From: Nocardia sp. alder85J
Lineage (GTDB): Bacteria > Actinomycetota > Actinomycetes > Mycobacteriales > Mycobacteriaceae
DNA length: 64,000 bases
Assembly: GCF_020176955.2 (NCBI RefSeq)
Contig: NZ_JAIUCZ020000006.1
Location: 434,001 to 498,000 of the forward strand
Direction: 5' to 3'
Made by a program: the position numbers and the translations under genes. Position 1 is the stretch's first letter. Each line of letters begins with the position of its first letter. The notes beneath the pieces were generated by a model. It was not told where the DNA came from, made no database searches, and saw nothing but the letters and a program-made list of their open reading frames with translations. This document shows, one piece after another, positions 8,335 to 17,070 of the stretch.

Positions 8335-9453
8335 TCAGATGCCGATCAATTCGGCCGCGCGTGCCCGATGCGAATCGGGATCACCTGCGATCACACGAGT
8401 CGACATGGCTCGCCTGTAGTACAGGTGAGCCGGATGTTCCCAGGTGAAGCCGATGCCACCGTGGATCTGAATATTCTCCGCGGCGGCATGTACGTAGGCG
8501 TCGGAACAGTATGCCTTTGCAAGACTTGCGACGAGTCCGGCGGATTCGCTGTGCTCGGTCACCGACTGGACGGCAAGTTTAGCTGCTGCGGCGGCAGACT
8601 CGATTTCGACCAGCAAATCAGCACACTTGTGCTTGATCGCCTGGAACGAGCCGATGGTACGGCCGAACTGAACGCGTTGCCGCGCATAATCGACTGCCAT
8701 TTGCAGGCATCTGCGGGCGCCGCCTACCTGTTCGACCGCGACAGCACTGGCTGTAAAAATCATTTGTTGCCGAATGATTGTTTCCGCGCCACCTTCGGTT
8801 CCGACCAATGTGGCCGGCACCCCGTCGAGTACAATTCTCGCCTGTTTACGGGTCGGATCCAGTACTGTGAGCGGAATCGTGTCGAAGCCCGGATCCGATG
8901 CGAGCACACAGAACAGACTGGTTCCCAGCGACGTCGGTGCGGTCACCAGGACGATATCCGCGATCGTGCCGTCGAGCACATGGGAGACGGTTCCGGACAA
9001 GACCCAGCCGCCGCCATCCTGGCGGGCGATGATCTCACCCCCCGTCCCGTCGCGTTGTTGTCCATCGACTTCCGGGAATCCGATCGTCGCGATCGAGGAG
9101 CCGTCTGCGATGCCGGGCAGGTACCGCGCCTGCGCGTCGGCATCCTCGGAGAACAGAAGGGCTGCGGTGGCCAGTGTCGTCGCCAGAAATGGGCTACAGA
9201 TGAGGGCTCTGCCCATCTCCTCGAGGACGACCGCGAGTTCCGTGAAAGTCACTCCCGAACCACCGAACGCTTCCGGCACGATCAAGCCCTGCAAACCCAA
9301 CTCGCGAGCCATACGAAGCCACACTTCGCGGTCAAAGCCCTCATCGGTACTCATCAGCCGCCGTACCTCGGACTCGGTTGAGGACGAGTCGAGGAACTGT
9401 CGCACCACCTGGCGTAGCTGTTCGCGCTCGTCATCCGAACTTCCACGCACCAC
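8335..9453 (-). CDS. Acyl-CoA dehydrogenase
   Basis: A 372-residue FAD-dependent acyl-CoA dehydrogenase that would introduce an alpha,beta double bond into an acyl-CoA. Family marks are FGGSGVTFTELAVVLEEMG in the N-terminal domain, YARQRVQFGRTIGSFQAIKH in the C-terminal domain, and QIHGGIGFTWEHPAHLYYRRA near the end. The GTG at 9453 is preceded by AGGGAA at a good distance. It is the last gene of the minus-strand operon with amidohydrolase, enoyl-CoA hydratase and AtuA-like genes. The chain length preference cannot be read. This subgroup in actinobacteria often acts on sterol or terpenoid side chains or rings, which is an inference from the family only. Confidence 0.92.
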   Translation of the reverse strand: MVRGSSDDEREQLRQVVRQFLDSSSTESEVRRLMSTDEGFDREVWLRMARELGLQGLIVPEAFGGSGVTFTELAVVLEEMGRALICSPFLATTLATAALLFSEDADAQARYLPGIADGSSIATIGFPEVDGQQRDGTGGEIIARQDGGGWVLSGTVSHVLDGTIADIVLVTAPTSLGTSLFCVLASDPGFDTIPLTVLDPTRKQARIVLDGVPATLVGTEGGAETIIRQQMIFTASAVAVEQVGGARRCLQMAVDYARQRVQFGRTIGSFQAIKHKCADLLVEIESAAAAAKLAVQSVTEHSESAGLVASLAKAYCSDAYVHAAAENIQIHGGIGFTWEHPAHLYYRRAMSTRVIAGDPDSHRARAAELIGI

Positions 9454-9489
9454 TGATCTTGTTCCCTTCGCTGTTCCGATAACCGACGC

Positions 9490-9795
9490 TCAGTCGTCGA
9501 GCTCGATATCGAGGACGAGAGTCTGGTAAGCCTTGCCGTGCGGATCGGCCGTCAAACCCATACCGACTCCACCGCGGAGCGCGGCCGTCATCACGAAATT
9601 CAACGTGCAAATATTCGGAAGTTCGTAGCGAGTGATCGTGCCCTGGACCAAGGATCCGAACCGCTCGCGGATCTTTTCGACGGTAAGGTTTTCCCGGAGG
9701 TATTCCCAGTCCGCATCGTCGTACGGCCAGACCGCCACATTGCTTGTGTCCGTCTTGTCGCCCGAGCGCGCCATCGCGATGTCGTAGACCTTCAT
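9490..9795 (-). CDS. Stand-alone AtuA C-terminal domain protein
   Basis: These 101 residues match the C-terminal domain of AtuA-family proteins of acyclic terpene utilisation: AMARSGDKTDTSNVAV at the start, a central LTVEKIRERFGSLVQG, the RYELPNICTLNFVM core, and a closing GKAYQTLVLDIELDD. In Pseudomonas the domain is fused to a larger AtuA N-terminal domain. Here it is a separate small gene and no N-terminal partner is seen in the window. ATG 9795 has GAAGGGA about 8 bases upstream. Its place between the enoyl-CoA hydratase and acyl-CoA dehydrogenase points to acyl-CoA catabolism. The biochemical role of the domain is unknown. Confidence 0.75.
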   Translation of the reverse strand: MKVYDIAMARSGDKTDTSNVAVWPYDDADWEYLRENLTVEKIRERFGSLVQGTITRYELPNICTLNFVMTAALRGGVGMGLTADPHGKAYQTLVLDIELDD

Positions 9796-9844
9796 ATGAA
9801 GTCCCTTCCCTAACTCTTGTCAGCCGTAATGAACGAGGATCGTA

Positions 9845-10663
9845 TCAACGTCCGATGAAAACCGGTGGTGTCGAATCGGCAGTTCGCTCGAAAACGGCCG
9901 CTCGCGCAGTCCGAGCGTCCTCGGTGGTCTGTAGATAGTAGCCATAGGCGCGTTCCAGGTCGTAAAACTCGGTCACCGCCATGGCACGTTTGATCAACTC
10001 ACGCGCGAACGAAACAGCGATCGGCGGCCGAGCTGCCAATTCCGCCGCCACCTCTCGGGCGCGATCGAAAGTTCGCTCGACCGGAACGACTTCGTTGACC
10101 AGCCCGAGCTCCAAAGCTCTGCTCGCATCTATGCGACGAGCGTTGAGGATCATATCCATCGCACGGTGCTTGCCTACCATACGCGGCAAGTAAACCGTGG
10201 ATGTCGCGAATGGAATCAATCCGATGTCGGTCTCCACGGCACCGAATTTCGCCGACTCGCCAGCCACGATGAGGTCGCATGCGTGCGCCAGTTCCCAGCC
10301 GCCGCCGAGGCACCACCCGTTGACCGCGGCCACCAACGGCTTCTTGAAATTGTGCAGTGTGTCCCACACCTGCCCGTAGGCATAGCCGTACGCGAGACGC
10401 GAAGGCGCCGAGTCGTCGTCGTCCTGAGGATAGCGAGCGGGACGCTTGGCACCCAGGTTGGCACCAGCCGAGAAGGCCCGACCACGACCGAATATCACGA
10501 CCGCCCGAGTTGAACGATCTCTGCCGAACTCGATGAGTACATCGTTGATCTCGGCGAGAACGGTGTGCGTATCGGTGGGGTTGAGCCGTTCCTCGTCATC
10601 GAGCTCGATCAATCCGACCGAACCTTCTCTCGACACCGCGATCGCATCATATTGGGCAGGCAT
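9845..10663 (-). CDS. Enoyl-CoA hydratase/isomerase (crotonase) family protein
   Basis: A 272-residue crotonase-fold protein acting on an acyl-CoA, most simply hydrating an enoyl-CoA. The oxyanion-hole segments are seen as GRAFSAGANL near residue 70 and NGWCLGGGWELAHACD near 125. A loop of about ten extra acidic residues (YPQDDDDSAPS) follows the first. ATG 10663 is chosen because AGGAGT lies just upstream. The same frame runs open far upstream through the amidohydrolase gene, but that part does not look like protein. It is the second gene of the amidohydrolase operon. Family members also act as isomerases, hydrolases or decarboxylases, so the reaction is not certain. Confidence 0.9.
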   Translation of the reverse strand: MPAQYDAIAVSREGSVGLIELDDEERLNPTDTHTVLAEINDVLIEFGRDRSTRAVVIFGRGRAFSAGANLGAKRPARYPQDDDDSAPSRLAYGYAYGQVWDTLHNFKKPLVAAVNGWCLGGGWELAHACDLIVAGESAKFGAVETDIGLIPFATSTVYLPRMVGKHRAMDMILNARRIDASRALELGLVNEVVPVERTFDRAREVAAELAARPPIAVSFARELIKRAMAVTEFYDLERAYGYYLQTTEDARTARAAVFERTADSTPPVFIGR

Positions 10664-10749
10664 TTCACTCCTGTCTGTGCCATCCCGCAAGATGACGACT
10701 CGTCCGGTGCTGCCGAATGTTCGAGGTAGATGTCCTCGAAGAACTCGGG

Positions 10750-11892
10750 TCAGTCCCAGAAGTTGAACAGGTTGCGAGCATTGGTTTCCGCGATCTGCCG
10801 CACTTCCTCGTCCGGGACATCGGCAACAGCCTCCGCCAGGAACTTCCGGCTGTTGGGCCACTCGGAGTCGTTGTGCGGGTAATCCGATTCCCACATCAAC
10901 TTGTCCAAGCCGATCGAATGCCGACTCTCGATCGCGTGCCGGTCGGAGATGAAACAGGTCCAGAAATTGCGCCGGAAGATATCGGACGGCGAAATCGACC
11001 GATCGACACCGATCCGGGTCCGAGCCCACGTGTAGTCCATGCGCTCCAGCAGATAAGGCACCCAGCCGCTTCCGCCTTCGGACAGCGCGATCCGTACCCC
11101 CGGGAAGCGATGGAGCAATCCGGAAAAGGTCAGGTCGGCCAATGACATCATCGAGTTCAGCCCGCACAGCGAGATCGGCACAGCGTCGGAATTCGCCGCA
11201 GACTCGGGGGCCGGCGTCGGCAACGTACCCGACGTCCCCACGTGCATACACAGAACCAGTCCGGTCTCCTGCGCCGCCGCGAAGACAGGATTCCAGTATT
11301 CCGACCAGAATGACGGCAAGCCCAGAGGCGACGGGGACTCGATCATCGCCACCGCTCGCGAGCCCTTCGCCGCACAACGCCGGATCTCCGCCGCCGCCAG
11401 TTCCGGGTCCCACAACTGGATCAGCGTCATCGGGACGAAACGCTTCGGCGCGGTCCCACACCACTCATCGATCAGCCAGTCGTTCCACGCAACCACGCAT
11501 GCCGAGGCCAATTCCTTGTCCTTGGCGGCCAGGAATCGGGTTCCACCGAAGCGCGGGAACGTCGGAAAGTTGATCGATGCCCAGACGCCGTCCTCGTCCA
11601 TCGCGACCACACGAGCCGCGGGGTCGTACGCGCCAGGCACCATGTCGTCGTAATGCCGGGCATACAGGTCCTCACCGGTGCCATCCGTGCGGAACACCCG
11701 CGTCTGCGGACTGCCCAGCAGATTCAGCTTGTGCAGTTCGCCCTCGAACTGCCAGGCCTGCGTGTGCCCGGGCTGGTCGACGATTCTCGGACCCGCCTCC
11801 TGGAAACGCGCGGGCAACCGGTCGACCCACACGTTCGGGGGTTCGACGATGTGATCGTCCACCGAGATGAGCTTGACATCCTCGCGCAGCAC
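10750..11892 (-). CDS. Amidohydrolase-family protein (ACMSD/resorcylate decarboxylase-like)
   Basis: A 380-residue metal-dependent TIM-barrel hydrolase of the amidohydrolase-2 group, whose members hydrolyse or decarboxylate cyclic acids. Landmarks are SVDDHIVEPPNVW at the N-terminus, CMHVGTSGT with the metal-binding His near residue 220, SEGGSGWVPYLLERMD, and WESDYPHNDS with the catalytic Asp near residue 345. The start is GTG 11892, behind GGAGGT; the frame is open further upstream but without this support. It opens a minus-strand operon and is divergent from the SnoaL/P450 operon. A paralogue lies at 54.5 kb. In a CoA pathway it could open a ring or hydrolyse a lactone-like intermediate, but this is inference. 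Confidence 0.88.
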   Translation of the reverse strand: MLREDVKLISVDDHIVEPPNVWVDRLPARFQEAGPRIVDQPGHTQAWQFEGELHKLNLLGSPQTRVFRTDGTGEDLYARHYDDMVPGAYDPAARVVAMDEDGVWASINFPTFPRFGGTRFLAAKDKELASACVVAWNDWLIDEWCGTAPKRFVPMTLIQLWDPELAAAEIRRCAAKGSRAVAMIESPSPLGLPSFWSEYWNPVFAAAQETGLVLCMHVGTSGTLPTPAPESAANSDAVPISLCGLNSMMSLADLTFSGLLHRFPGVRIALSEGGSGWVPYLLERMDYTWARTRIGVDRSISPSDIFRRNFWTCFISDRHAIESRHSIGLDKLMWESDYPHNDSEWPNSRKFLAEAVADVPDEEVRQIAETNARNLFNFWD

Positions 11893-12268
11893 TGCGTACC
11901 TCCTGCGTCCTCGCACTTGTGATTGGATCCAGGATACATGCTGAGGTGCCACGATGCCAGGACCCCCTGCACGGAGACCGGCGAATCGAGTAACTGTCCG
12001 GACGTGATCGCCGGACACGGCGCACCTCCCTTGTCCTGCGGTATCGCCCGCAGTAGCCTCCGTCCATGAGTTCAGCATCCTGGATTCAGCAATGCCAGCG
12101 AGTGTCCGTACGCCGGAGCTTTCGAGTTGTCGGAAGGCCGGTGGGAACCGGGCTCGGCTCCCGCGCCCGAACAGCAGCCACGCGGCACCGACGCGGCCGC
12201 GGCCGACATGCGCCACGCGTCGGCGCGGATACCGCACATCACCATCGAGCGAACACAGGAGTTCACCC
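11893..12268. promoter_or_regulatory. Divergent promoter region with paired ATCCAGGAT boxes
   Basis: A 376-bp gap between divergent operons. It contains GGATCCAGGATA at 11925-11936 and, in the opposite orientation, ATCCTGGATTC at 12077-12087, each next to a GCTGA/TCAGC extension. The same core occurs as an inverted repeat upstream of the PknK-like gene near 4625-4664. These could be sites for one regulator controlling both sides. No gene is visible in the gap. Confidence 0.45.
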
Positions 12269-12721
12269 ATGGAAACAGCAGGGGACACAGTCCGGCGGTT
12301 CTGCGCCGCATTCGCCTCCAAGGATACGGCGCAGTTGCGGCCCTACCTGACGCCCTCAACTGTTTTCGAGAACATCCCGCTACCCGAGGAACATCGGCGA
12401 ATTGTCGGCACTGACGACATCGTCGGGGTGCTGCAGGCCAAATTCGCGATCTGCGAAGAGGTCGATTTTCGACTACTTTCCCTCGCCGAGGAAGGGAATG
12501 TCGTCTTCACCGAGCGAGTCGACTACTTCCGATTCCCTGCGGGTACATTCCCCAAGTCGGACATCCAGGAGTGGTCCGTCTGCGCGCGCTGGGAAGTGAC
12601 AGACGGCAAGATCACACTGTGGCGCGACTATTACGACGTCGGGTCCAACGAACAGCAGTTGGGTGTGTCTCTGCCGGAGTACTTGACCATCCTCGAGCGC
12701 GCTCGCGCCGGCAAGGCGTGA
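12269..12721 (+). CDS. SnoaL-like / limonene-1,2-epoxide hydrolase-fold protein
   Basis: A 150-residue NTF2-fold protein. The pattern ERVDYF near residue 84 and the C-terminal ITLWRDYYDV correspond to the Arg-Asp and Asp positions of limonene-1,2-epoxide hydrolases and related SnoaL-like isomerases. It could hydrolyse an epoxide or isomerise a ring ketone. ATG 12269 has AGGAG upstream. It is the first gene of a plus-strand operon with SDR, cupin, P450 and cupin genes, which fits a monooxygenation pathway. The substrate is unknown. Confidence 0.75.
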   Translation: METAGDTVRRFCAAFASKDTAQLRPYLTPSTVFENIPLPEEHRRIVGTDDIVGVLQAKFAICEEVDFRLLSLAEEGNVVFTERVDYFRFPAGTFPKSDIQEWSVCARWEVTDGKITLWRDYYDVGSNEQQLGVSLPEYLTILERARAGKA

Positions 12722-12726
12722 CCGTG

Positions 12727-13596
12727 ATGCACCTGCAAGGAAAGGTCGCACTGGTCACGGGGGCGGCAGGCGGTATCGGAGCGGCGACGGCAATCCGGCT
12801 CGCCGAGTGCGGGGCAACGGTGGTGGTGACCGACATCGATGAGGAGCACGGGCGCGAGGTGGCGGCCCGGCTGCCGACCGCGGGGTGTTGTCACCACCTC
12901 GACGTGTCCGATGCGGACAGCTGGACGCGGGTGATCGGAACGGTCGAGCGGACCTACGGCCGGCTCGATGTACTCGTACTCAATGCCGGGGTCAGGTTGC
13001 AGGGTGCCGGCGGGCCCGCCCACGCTCCCGCCCTGCCGGTGCTGACGGCCGACAGTTACCGGCGAGTGACCGGAGTGAACGGCGACGGGGTCGTATACGG
13101 CGTCCTGGCCGCCTACCCGCTGATCGAGGCGAGCGGCGGCGGAGCCATCATCGTCATCGGCTCAACCGCGGGGTTTGCGCACACACCGGGAGACCCCGCT
13201 TACGCCTACGCGAAAGCGGGGCTGCTGGCCTTCTCACGCTCGCTCGCACCGGAACTGGCAATGATCGGGATCAGGTTGTCCCTGGTCTGCCCCGGTGCTG
13301 TGGATACGGCCATCTTTCCCGAGGACGTCCGCGAGGAACTGACGCACATCGGATTACAACTGCCGAGCCCGTTCTTCGTCGCCAATGCCGTTCTGGTGGC
13401 GATCGAGCGGGCGTCCGCAGGCGACGTGTGGATCGCTCGTGGACAGGATGGAGGCTTCTTCACCACAGTGCCATCGGACCTTCCCGCACCACCCGTCACC
13501 GCGGATCCCGAAGCGGGCCGACGATTCGTGGCCGCATCTCTCGACGGCGCCACGGTCGAGAACCGTCCGGTCCACACGGCATTTTCACAGGGCTAG
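12727..13596 (+). CDS. Short-chain dehydrogenase/reductase
   Basis: A 289-residue NAD(P)-dependent oxidoreductase with TGAAGGIG at the cofactor site, NAG near residue 92, and an intact active site (Ser in GSTAG and YAYAK). It lies 5 bp after the SnoaL-like gene; ATG 12727 is taken, with GTG 12724 equally possible. The C-terminal 40 residues extend past the usual SDR end (about 250 aa). Its job is probably to oxidise an alcohol made by the P450 or the hydrolase of the same operon. Confidence 0.88.
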   Translation: MHLQGKVALVTGAAGGIGAATAIRLAECGATVVVTDIDEEHGREVAARLPTAGCCHHLDVSDADSWTRVIGTVERTYGRLDVLVLNAGVRLQGAGGPAHAPALPVLTADSYRRVTGVNGDGVVYGVLAAYPLIEASGGGAIIVIGSTAGFAHTPGDPAYAYAKAGLLAFSRSLAPELAMIGIRLSLVCPGAVDTAIFPEDVREELTHIGLQLPSPFFVANAVLVAIERASAGDVWIARGQDGGFFTTVPSDLPAPPVTADPEAGRRFVAASLDGATVENRPVHTAFSQG

Positions 13597-13711
13597 CACA
13601 TGTTCGACGTCACGGTCGAAGACTGTTCGCCTGGTTTCGAGCAGGCCCTTACGACACCACACAGGCATCGACTTTCGCCATCGAATATGGGCCATTGAAC
13701 AGGAGTCAGTA

Positions 13712-14161
13712 ATGGAAACTACGCCCGAATACCAACGCGTGACCGATCTGAAGCAAAAGGCAGGCCCCATCACCCGTGCCGACCGAATGGCATTCTTCGA
13801 CATGGGAGAAATATCCGAGACCGCTGTGCCGCTGCCGACCGGCGAACTGTCGGGCACATGGATTCAGGCCCTGGTCAACCCCCTGGAGCCGGGAGGGTTC
13901 AGCCTGCTCGGTGTTCGATACGAACCCAACTCCCGCGTCGAACGGCACAGGCACGACGTGCCGCAAATCGTCATCGTGCTGGAAGGCGAGATTCGGCAGG
14001 GCCGACGAGTGTTCGGACCGGGCAGCGGTTACTACACACCGGCCGACGTACCGTACAAGATCGTCGTCGGCCCCGACGGTGCCCGGTTGGTGGAATTTCG
14101 TGCCACACCGCTGACCTTCCGAACCGAGTGGCTCGACAAGAACGACGAAGCCGGCAGCTGA
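13712..14161 (+). CDS. Cupin-domain protein (first of two flanking the P450)
   Basis: A 149-residue single-cupin protein. RVERHRHDVPQIVIVLEGEI near residues 78-97 carries the His, His and Glu-type metal ligands of cupin motif 1, and motif 2 follows as YYTPADVPYKIVVGPDG. Such small cupins are dioxygenases, isomerases or sensors. A 115-bp gap separates it from the SDR. AGGAGT precedes ATG 13712. It is closely followed by the P450 gene. Catalytic role unknown; it is related in size and layout to the second cupin at 15426. Confidence 0.8.
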   Translation: METTPEYQRVTDLKQKAGPITRADRMAFFDMGEISETAVPLPTGELSGTWIQALVNPLEPGGFSLLGVRYEPNSRVERHRHDVPQIVIVLEGEIRQGRRVFGPGSGYYTPADVPYKIVVGPDGARLVEFRATPLTFRTEWLDKNDEAGS

Positions 14162-14190
14162 GGACCCGGCCCAGATCTAGGAGAACGTCA

Positions 14191-15399
14191 ATGGATCACA
14201 CGACAAACCGTGACCGGCTGGTCGCACATCTCGGAAAATCCGGGGATGATATCGAACCTCGGTACGCCGAATGGGCGCACGCCCGGCAAGAATGCCCGGT
14301 CGCTCGCCTGACCCGTGAAGAAGGTGCTACAGAGGGCGAGGACACGTTCATCGTCTATTCACATGAAGGCGTCCGGCGGGTGATGTTCGACGACCACAGC
14401 TTCATGAAGCCCGGGCCGATGTGGCGCACTACTCGCACGCTGCTGGCGATGAACGGCGACGAGCACCGGGCGCACCGAGCACTCGTGGCGGATCCCTTCG
14501 GACCACGTGCCATGAATCGGCTCGAGCAGACACTACTCATTCCACTGATGCACGATCTGATCGACAAGTTCGTCCACCTCGGTCGCGCGGATCTGGTTCT
14601 GGACTACACGAGTCACTACCCGTTCCAGGTCATCCGGACCATCATCGGCATCGATGCGGCCGACCACGACGAGTTCCTCGGACTCGCGTACCCGGCAGAC
14701 GGACTGAACCCGGCCTGGGAGGTGAAAGCCCGAGAGTTCCTCGTGCCGCTGATCCATGCAGCGCGCGTCGAGCCGAAGGACGACCTGCTGGGCCTACTCG
14801 TCCGCTCCGAACTCGACGGTGTGTTGCTGACTGACGAGGACATCCTCGAGTACCTGCTTCTGCTGATACCGGCCGGCGCGGACACGACCGTCGCCGGGTC
14901 GAGCAACATGTTCGCGGGGCTGCTGCTCAACCCCGATCAACTGGAACTCGTCAGGTCCGACCCGCGCCTCGTCAACACCGCTGTGAACGAAGCACTCCGG
15001 TGGCAGAACCCGGCTGCGACAACCTTCCTCCGGCGTGCTCTTTGCCCCGTCGATCTCGACGGTATAGCCATCCCGGAGAACGCGGTTGTCCGCGCGCACC
15101 TGTCGGCGCACAACAGGGATGCGGAAACATACTCGGAGCCCGATCGTTTCACCGTAACCAGGTCCGGTCAGCCGACCGGCGTGTTCGGATACGGGCCACA
15201 CGTCTGTCTCGGCCAGCATCTCGCCAGAGCCGAGATGCGGGCCGCGCTCACCGTCGCACTCGACCGTCTGCCCGGACTACGGCTGGACCCGGACGCGCCG
15301 CGGCCCATCGTCCACTCTGCTTCGGGCCCGCAGGCGGCCGGCAGCGTCTCGATGGCAGCCGCCACCTCGTTGCCCGTGGTATTCGATTCCCCAGCCTGA
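14191..15399 (+). CDS. Cytochrome P450
   Basis: A 402-residue soluble bacterial P450 monooxygenase. The I-helix oxygen-activation motif is PAGADTT, the K-helix ExxR is NEALRW, and the heme-binding loop FGYGPHVCLGQHLAR contains the cysteine ligand. It would hydroxylate or epoxidise a hydrophobic substrate and needs a ferredoxin and reductase, neither of which is in this operon. ATG 14191 follows AGGAGAA. It sits between two cupin genes in the SnoaL-SDR-cupin-P450-cupin operon. The frame is open well upstream but overlaps the cupin gene. Confidence 0.93.
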   Translation: MDHTTNRDRLVAHLGKSGDDIEPRYAEWAHARQECPVARLTREEGATEGEDTFIVYSHEGVRRVMFDDHSFMKPGPMWRTTRTLLAMNGDEHRAHRALVADPFGPRAMNRLEQTLLIPLMHDLIDKFVHLGRADLVLDYTSHYPFQVIRTIIGIDAADHDEFLGLAYPADGLNPAWEVKAREFLVPLIHAARVEPKDDLLGLLVRSELDGVLLTDEDILEYLLLLIPAGADTTVAGSSNMFAGLLLNPDQLELVRSDPRLVNTAVNEALRWQNPAATTFLRRALCPVDLDGIAIPENAVVRAHLSAHNRDAETYSEPDRFTVTRSGQPTGVFGYGPHVCLGQHLARAEMRAALTVALDRLPGLRLDPDAPRPIVHSASGPQAAGSVSMAAATSLPVVFDSPA

Positions 15400-15425
15400 C
15401 GACACGACCGAAAGACGAAGAGCCC

Positions 15426-15893
15426 ATGACAAGTACACCCGCACCCAGGAATGCTCTGGTGCACAGCAACGACAAACTGTGCACAACGATGGCAGAACGC
15501 GGTATCCACCTGTTCGACGTCGAGAACATGCCGTTCGAACCAGCCAAGCGTCGGCCCACGACAACCGTGACCGACGAGGAGCACCGCGCACAGTCCGCAG
15601 GGGTCGAGCACAAATGGCTGATCTTCCCGGAGCCGGGAGCGGACCGGCCGCCGGTCGTCATCGTGAAGTTCCCACCGAACTATCGTTTCCCGCAACACTG
15701 GCACAGCGAGGGCGAGTTCATCGTCGTACTCGAGGGCACAATGACGATCGGCGGCCACGAAGCCGGTCCCGGCGCGATGGCATGGACCGATGCCAACACG
15801 GTGTACGGAGCGGAGGCAGCCGGCCCCGACGGTGTCGAATTTCTACTGTTCCGCCGCGCTTTCGCGACAACCACCCTGGTCGAAGAACAGTAA
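15426..15893 (+). CDS. Cupin-domain protein (second)
   Basis: A 155-residue single-cupin protein. FPQHWHSEGEFIVVLEGTM near residue 92 gives the first metal-binding motif, and a second motif (GPGAMAWTDANTVYGAEA) follows. It resembles ChrR-type or sensor cupins as well as small dioxygenases. The gene lies 26 bp after the P450 stop, with GAAGAG before ATG 15426. It is the last intact gene of the operon; decayed DNA begins directly after it. Confidence 0.8.
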   Translation: MTSTPAPRNALVHSNDKLCTTMAERGIHLFDVENMPFEPAKRRPTTTVTDEEHRAQSAGVEHKWLIFPEPGADRPPVVIVKFPPNYRFPQHWHSEGEFIVVLEGTMTIGGHEAGPGAMAWTDANTVYGAEAAGPDGVEFLLFRRAFATTTLVEEQ

Positions 15894-15954
15894 GGATCGA
15901 ACCAGAACAGGACCTGTTCGCGGCCTTGATAATTCGGCTGCGTCTCGATCATCA

Positions 15955-16426
15955 TCAGCTCGGATCTGTCGGGGGGTGGTCGTGCGGGGTGTGCTCGGGG
16001 TCGAACAGCCCGCTCTGGACGGGAACGTTGTATTTGGCGGTGCGCCCGGCGACCTTGACCTGGCTCGCGAGATCGCCGAGCGCGAAGCTGCCGGTGGCGT
16101 CGTCGATGAGCCGGGTGAAGACCTGCGCGGTGACGTCGACCCCGGCCCGGTGGCGGTTCGCGGGCATCGGGATCGCGAAGTGCGCCAGCAGGGTGTCGAG
16201 CCGGTAATTCGGTAGACCGGGCACGAGGTGTTTGGCCAGCGGGATGGTCGACCCGGGCCAGCGCCGGGCAGTGTTGGCGCTGGTTGTGGATCAGGTTGGC
16301 CTCGGTCGCGGCATGGTGGGCCACCAGCAGGTACGGGGTGCCCGGACGCAGTGGCCGGTCCAGCGCGCCCAGCGCCTCGGCCGGCGATGGTGCCTGGCGG
16401 ACCTGCTCGGCGGTGGGGAAGATCCC
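15955..16426 (-). pseudogene. 3'-5' exonuclease (DnaQ-like) remnant
   Basis: Two reading frames together spell part of a DEDDh exonuclease. Codons from about 16426 to 16250 give YLLVAHHAATEANLI, the second exonuclease motif region in altered form. After a frameshift, codons to 15955 give LPNYRLDTLLAHFAIPMP and HRAGVDVTAQVFTRLID, the third motif region. The N-terminal D-E motif is missing. The loss ends abruptly at about 16426, where a NUDIX fragment begins on the other strand. Confidence 0.65.
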
Positions 16427-16428
16427 CG

Positions 16429-16747
16429 CGACACGGTCTTGCGGGAAGCGGGTGAGGAGTTGGCGATCGACGCCCGGTTCCATCCGCAATTCGGCTGTGA
16501 CCCTTTGTTTTTGTCGGTGACCGAAACCCGCGGTGCGCACAGTCACACTGATGTGACGTTCTGGTTCGTGCTGGAGGGGAAGGAGGGGATGCCGGTGGAA
16601 GTGGATGCGCGCGAGGCGAATTCTGTTCGCTGGTTCGCCCTCGATGATCCGGCCGTATGGGCCGGCGATCGTTTCGATCCCCATATGACACGTTTCCGGC
16701 ACAAGCTGCTGACCTGGCAGGGGTATCCCCCGCCGGTGAACAACTGA
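16429..16747 (+). pseudogene. NUDIX hydrolase fragment
   Basis: The frame gives VLREAGEELAID, the second half of a Nudix box, then TDVTFWFVLEGKEG and VRWFALDD, typical of NUDIX hydrolases, ending at a stop at 16747. The N-terminal half including the first part of the Nudix box is gone. It abuts the exonuclease remnant head to head, so one deletion could have removed both 5' ends. Confidence 0.6.
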
Positions 16748-16780
16748 GACGGCGCGGCCTCCCGGCTCCTGATCCGCCTT

Positions 16781-16930
16781 TCAGGGTGCGATGGTCGTGA
16801 GTAGCGCGGCGTGGTCGCTGAGTTGGTCGAGGCGGGGGGTGTGGTCGTAACCGCAGGTCCGGATCGAGCCGGCATGTGGTGCGACGAGGGTGTGGTCGAG
16901 GCGGCCAGCACCCATCAGGTAGGTCGGTGC
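16781..16930 (-). pseudogene. Endonuclease/exonuclease/phosphatase-family C-terminal fragment
   Basis: The minus frame reads GAGRLDHTLVAPHAG, CGYDHTPRLDQLSDHAALLT and stops at 16781. RLDHTL and LSDHAAL are the C-terminal motifs of the EEP superfamily. The ISAs1-type element is inserted 12 codons or so into the visible part, and beyond the element the frame soon meets a stop, so the gene had no intact 5' part left. Confidence 0.6.
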
Positions 16931-16953
16931 CCAGGGCCTCGGCGTAGTCGGGT
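16931..16953. repeat. Left terminal inverted repeat of the ISAs1-type element
   Basis: This 23-bp end is an exact reverse complement of 18257-18279. The 8 bp before it (GTCGGTGC) are duplicated after the right end. Confidence 0.9.
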
Positions 16954-17070
16954 ACCGATCCGCTGATCTGGGGAAACTGGTTGCGTGACACACGGTTTGA
17001 GATGCTGGGCGGACACGAGTGACTCGAGGAAGATGAAGGTTCCTACGCCTGACATCACTCTCGGAGACCC

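Noticed and set aside
10664..11464. Long N-terminal extension of the enoyl-CoA hydratase frame
   Set aside because: It runs antiphase through the amidohydrolase gene; the crotonase fold starts at ATG 10663 with its own ribosome binding site.
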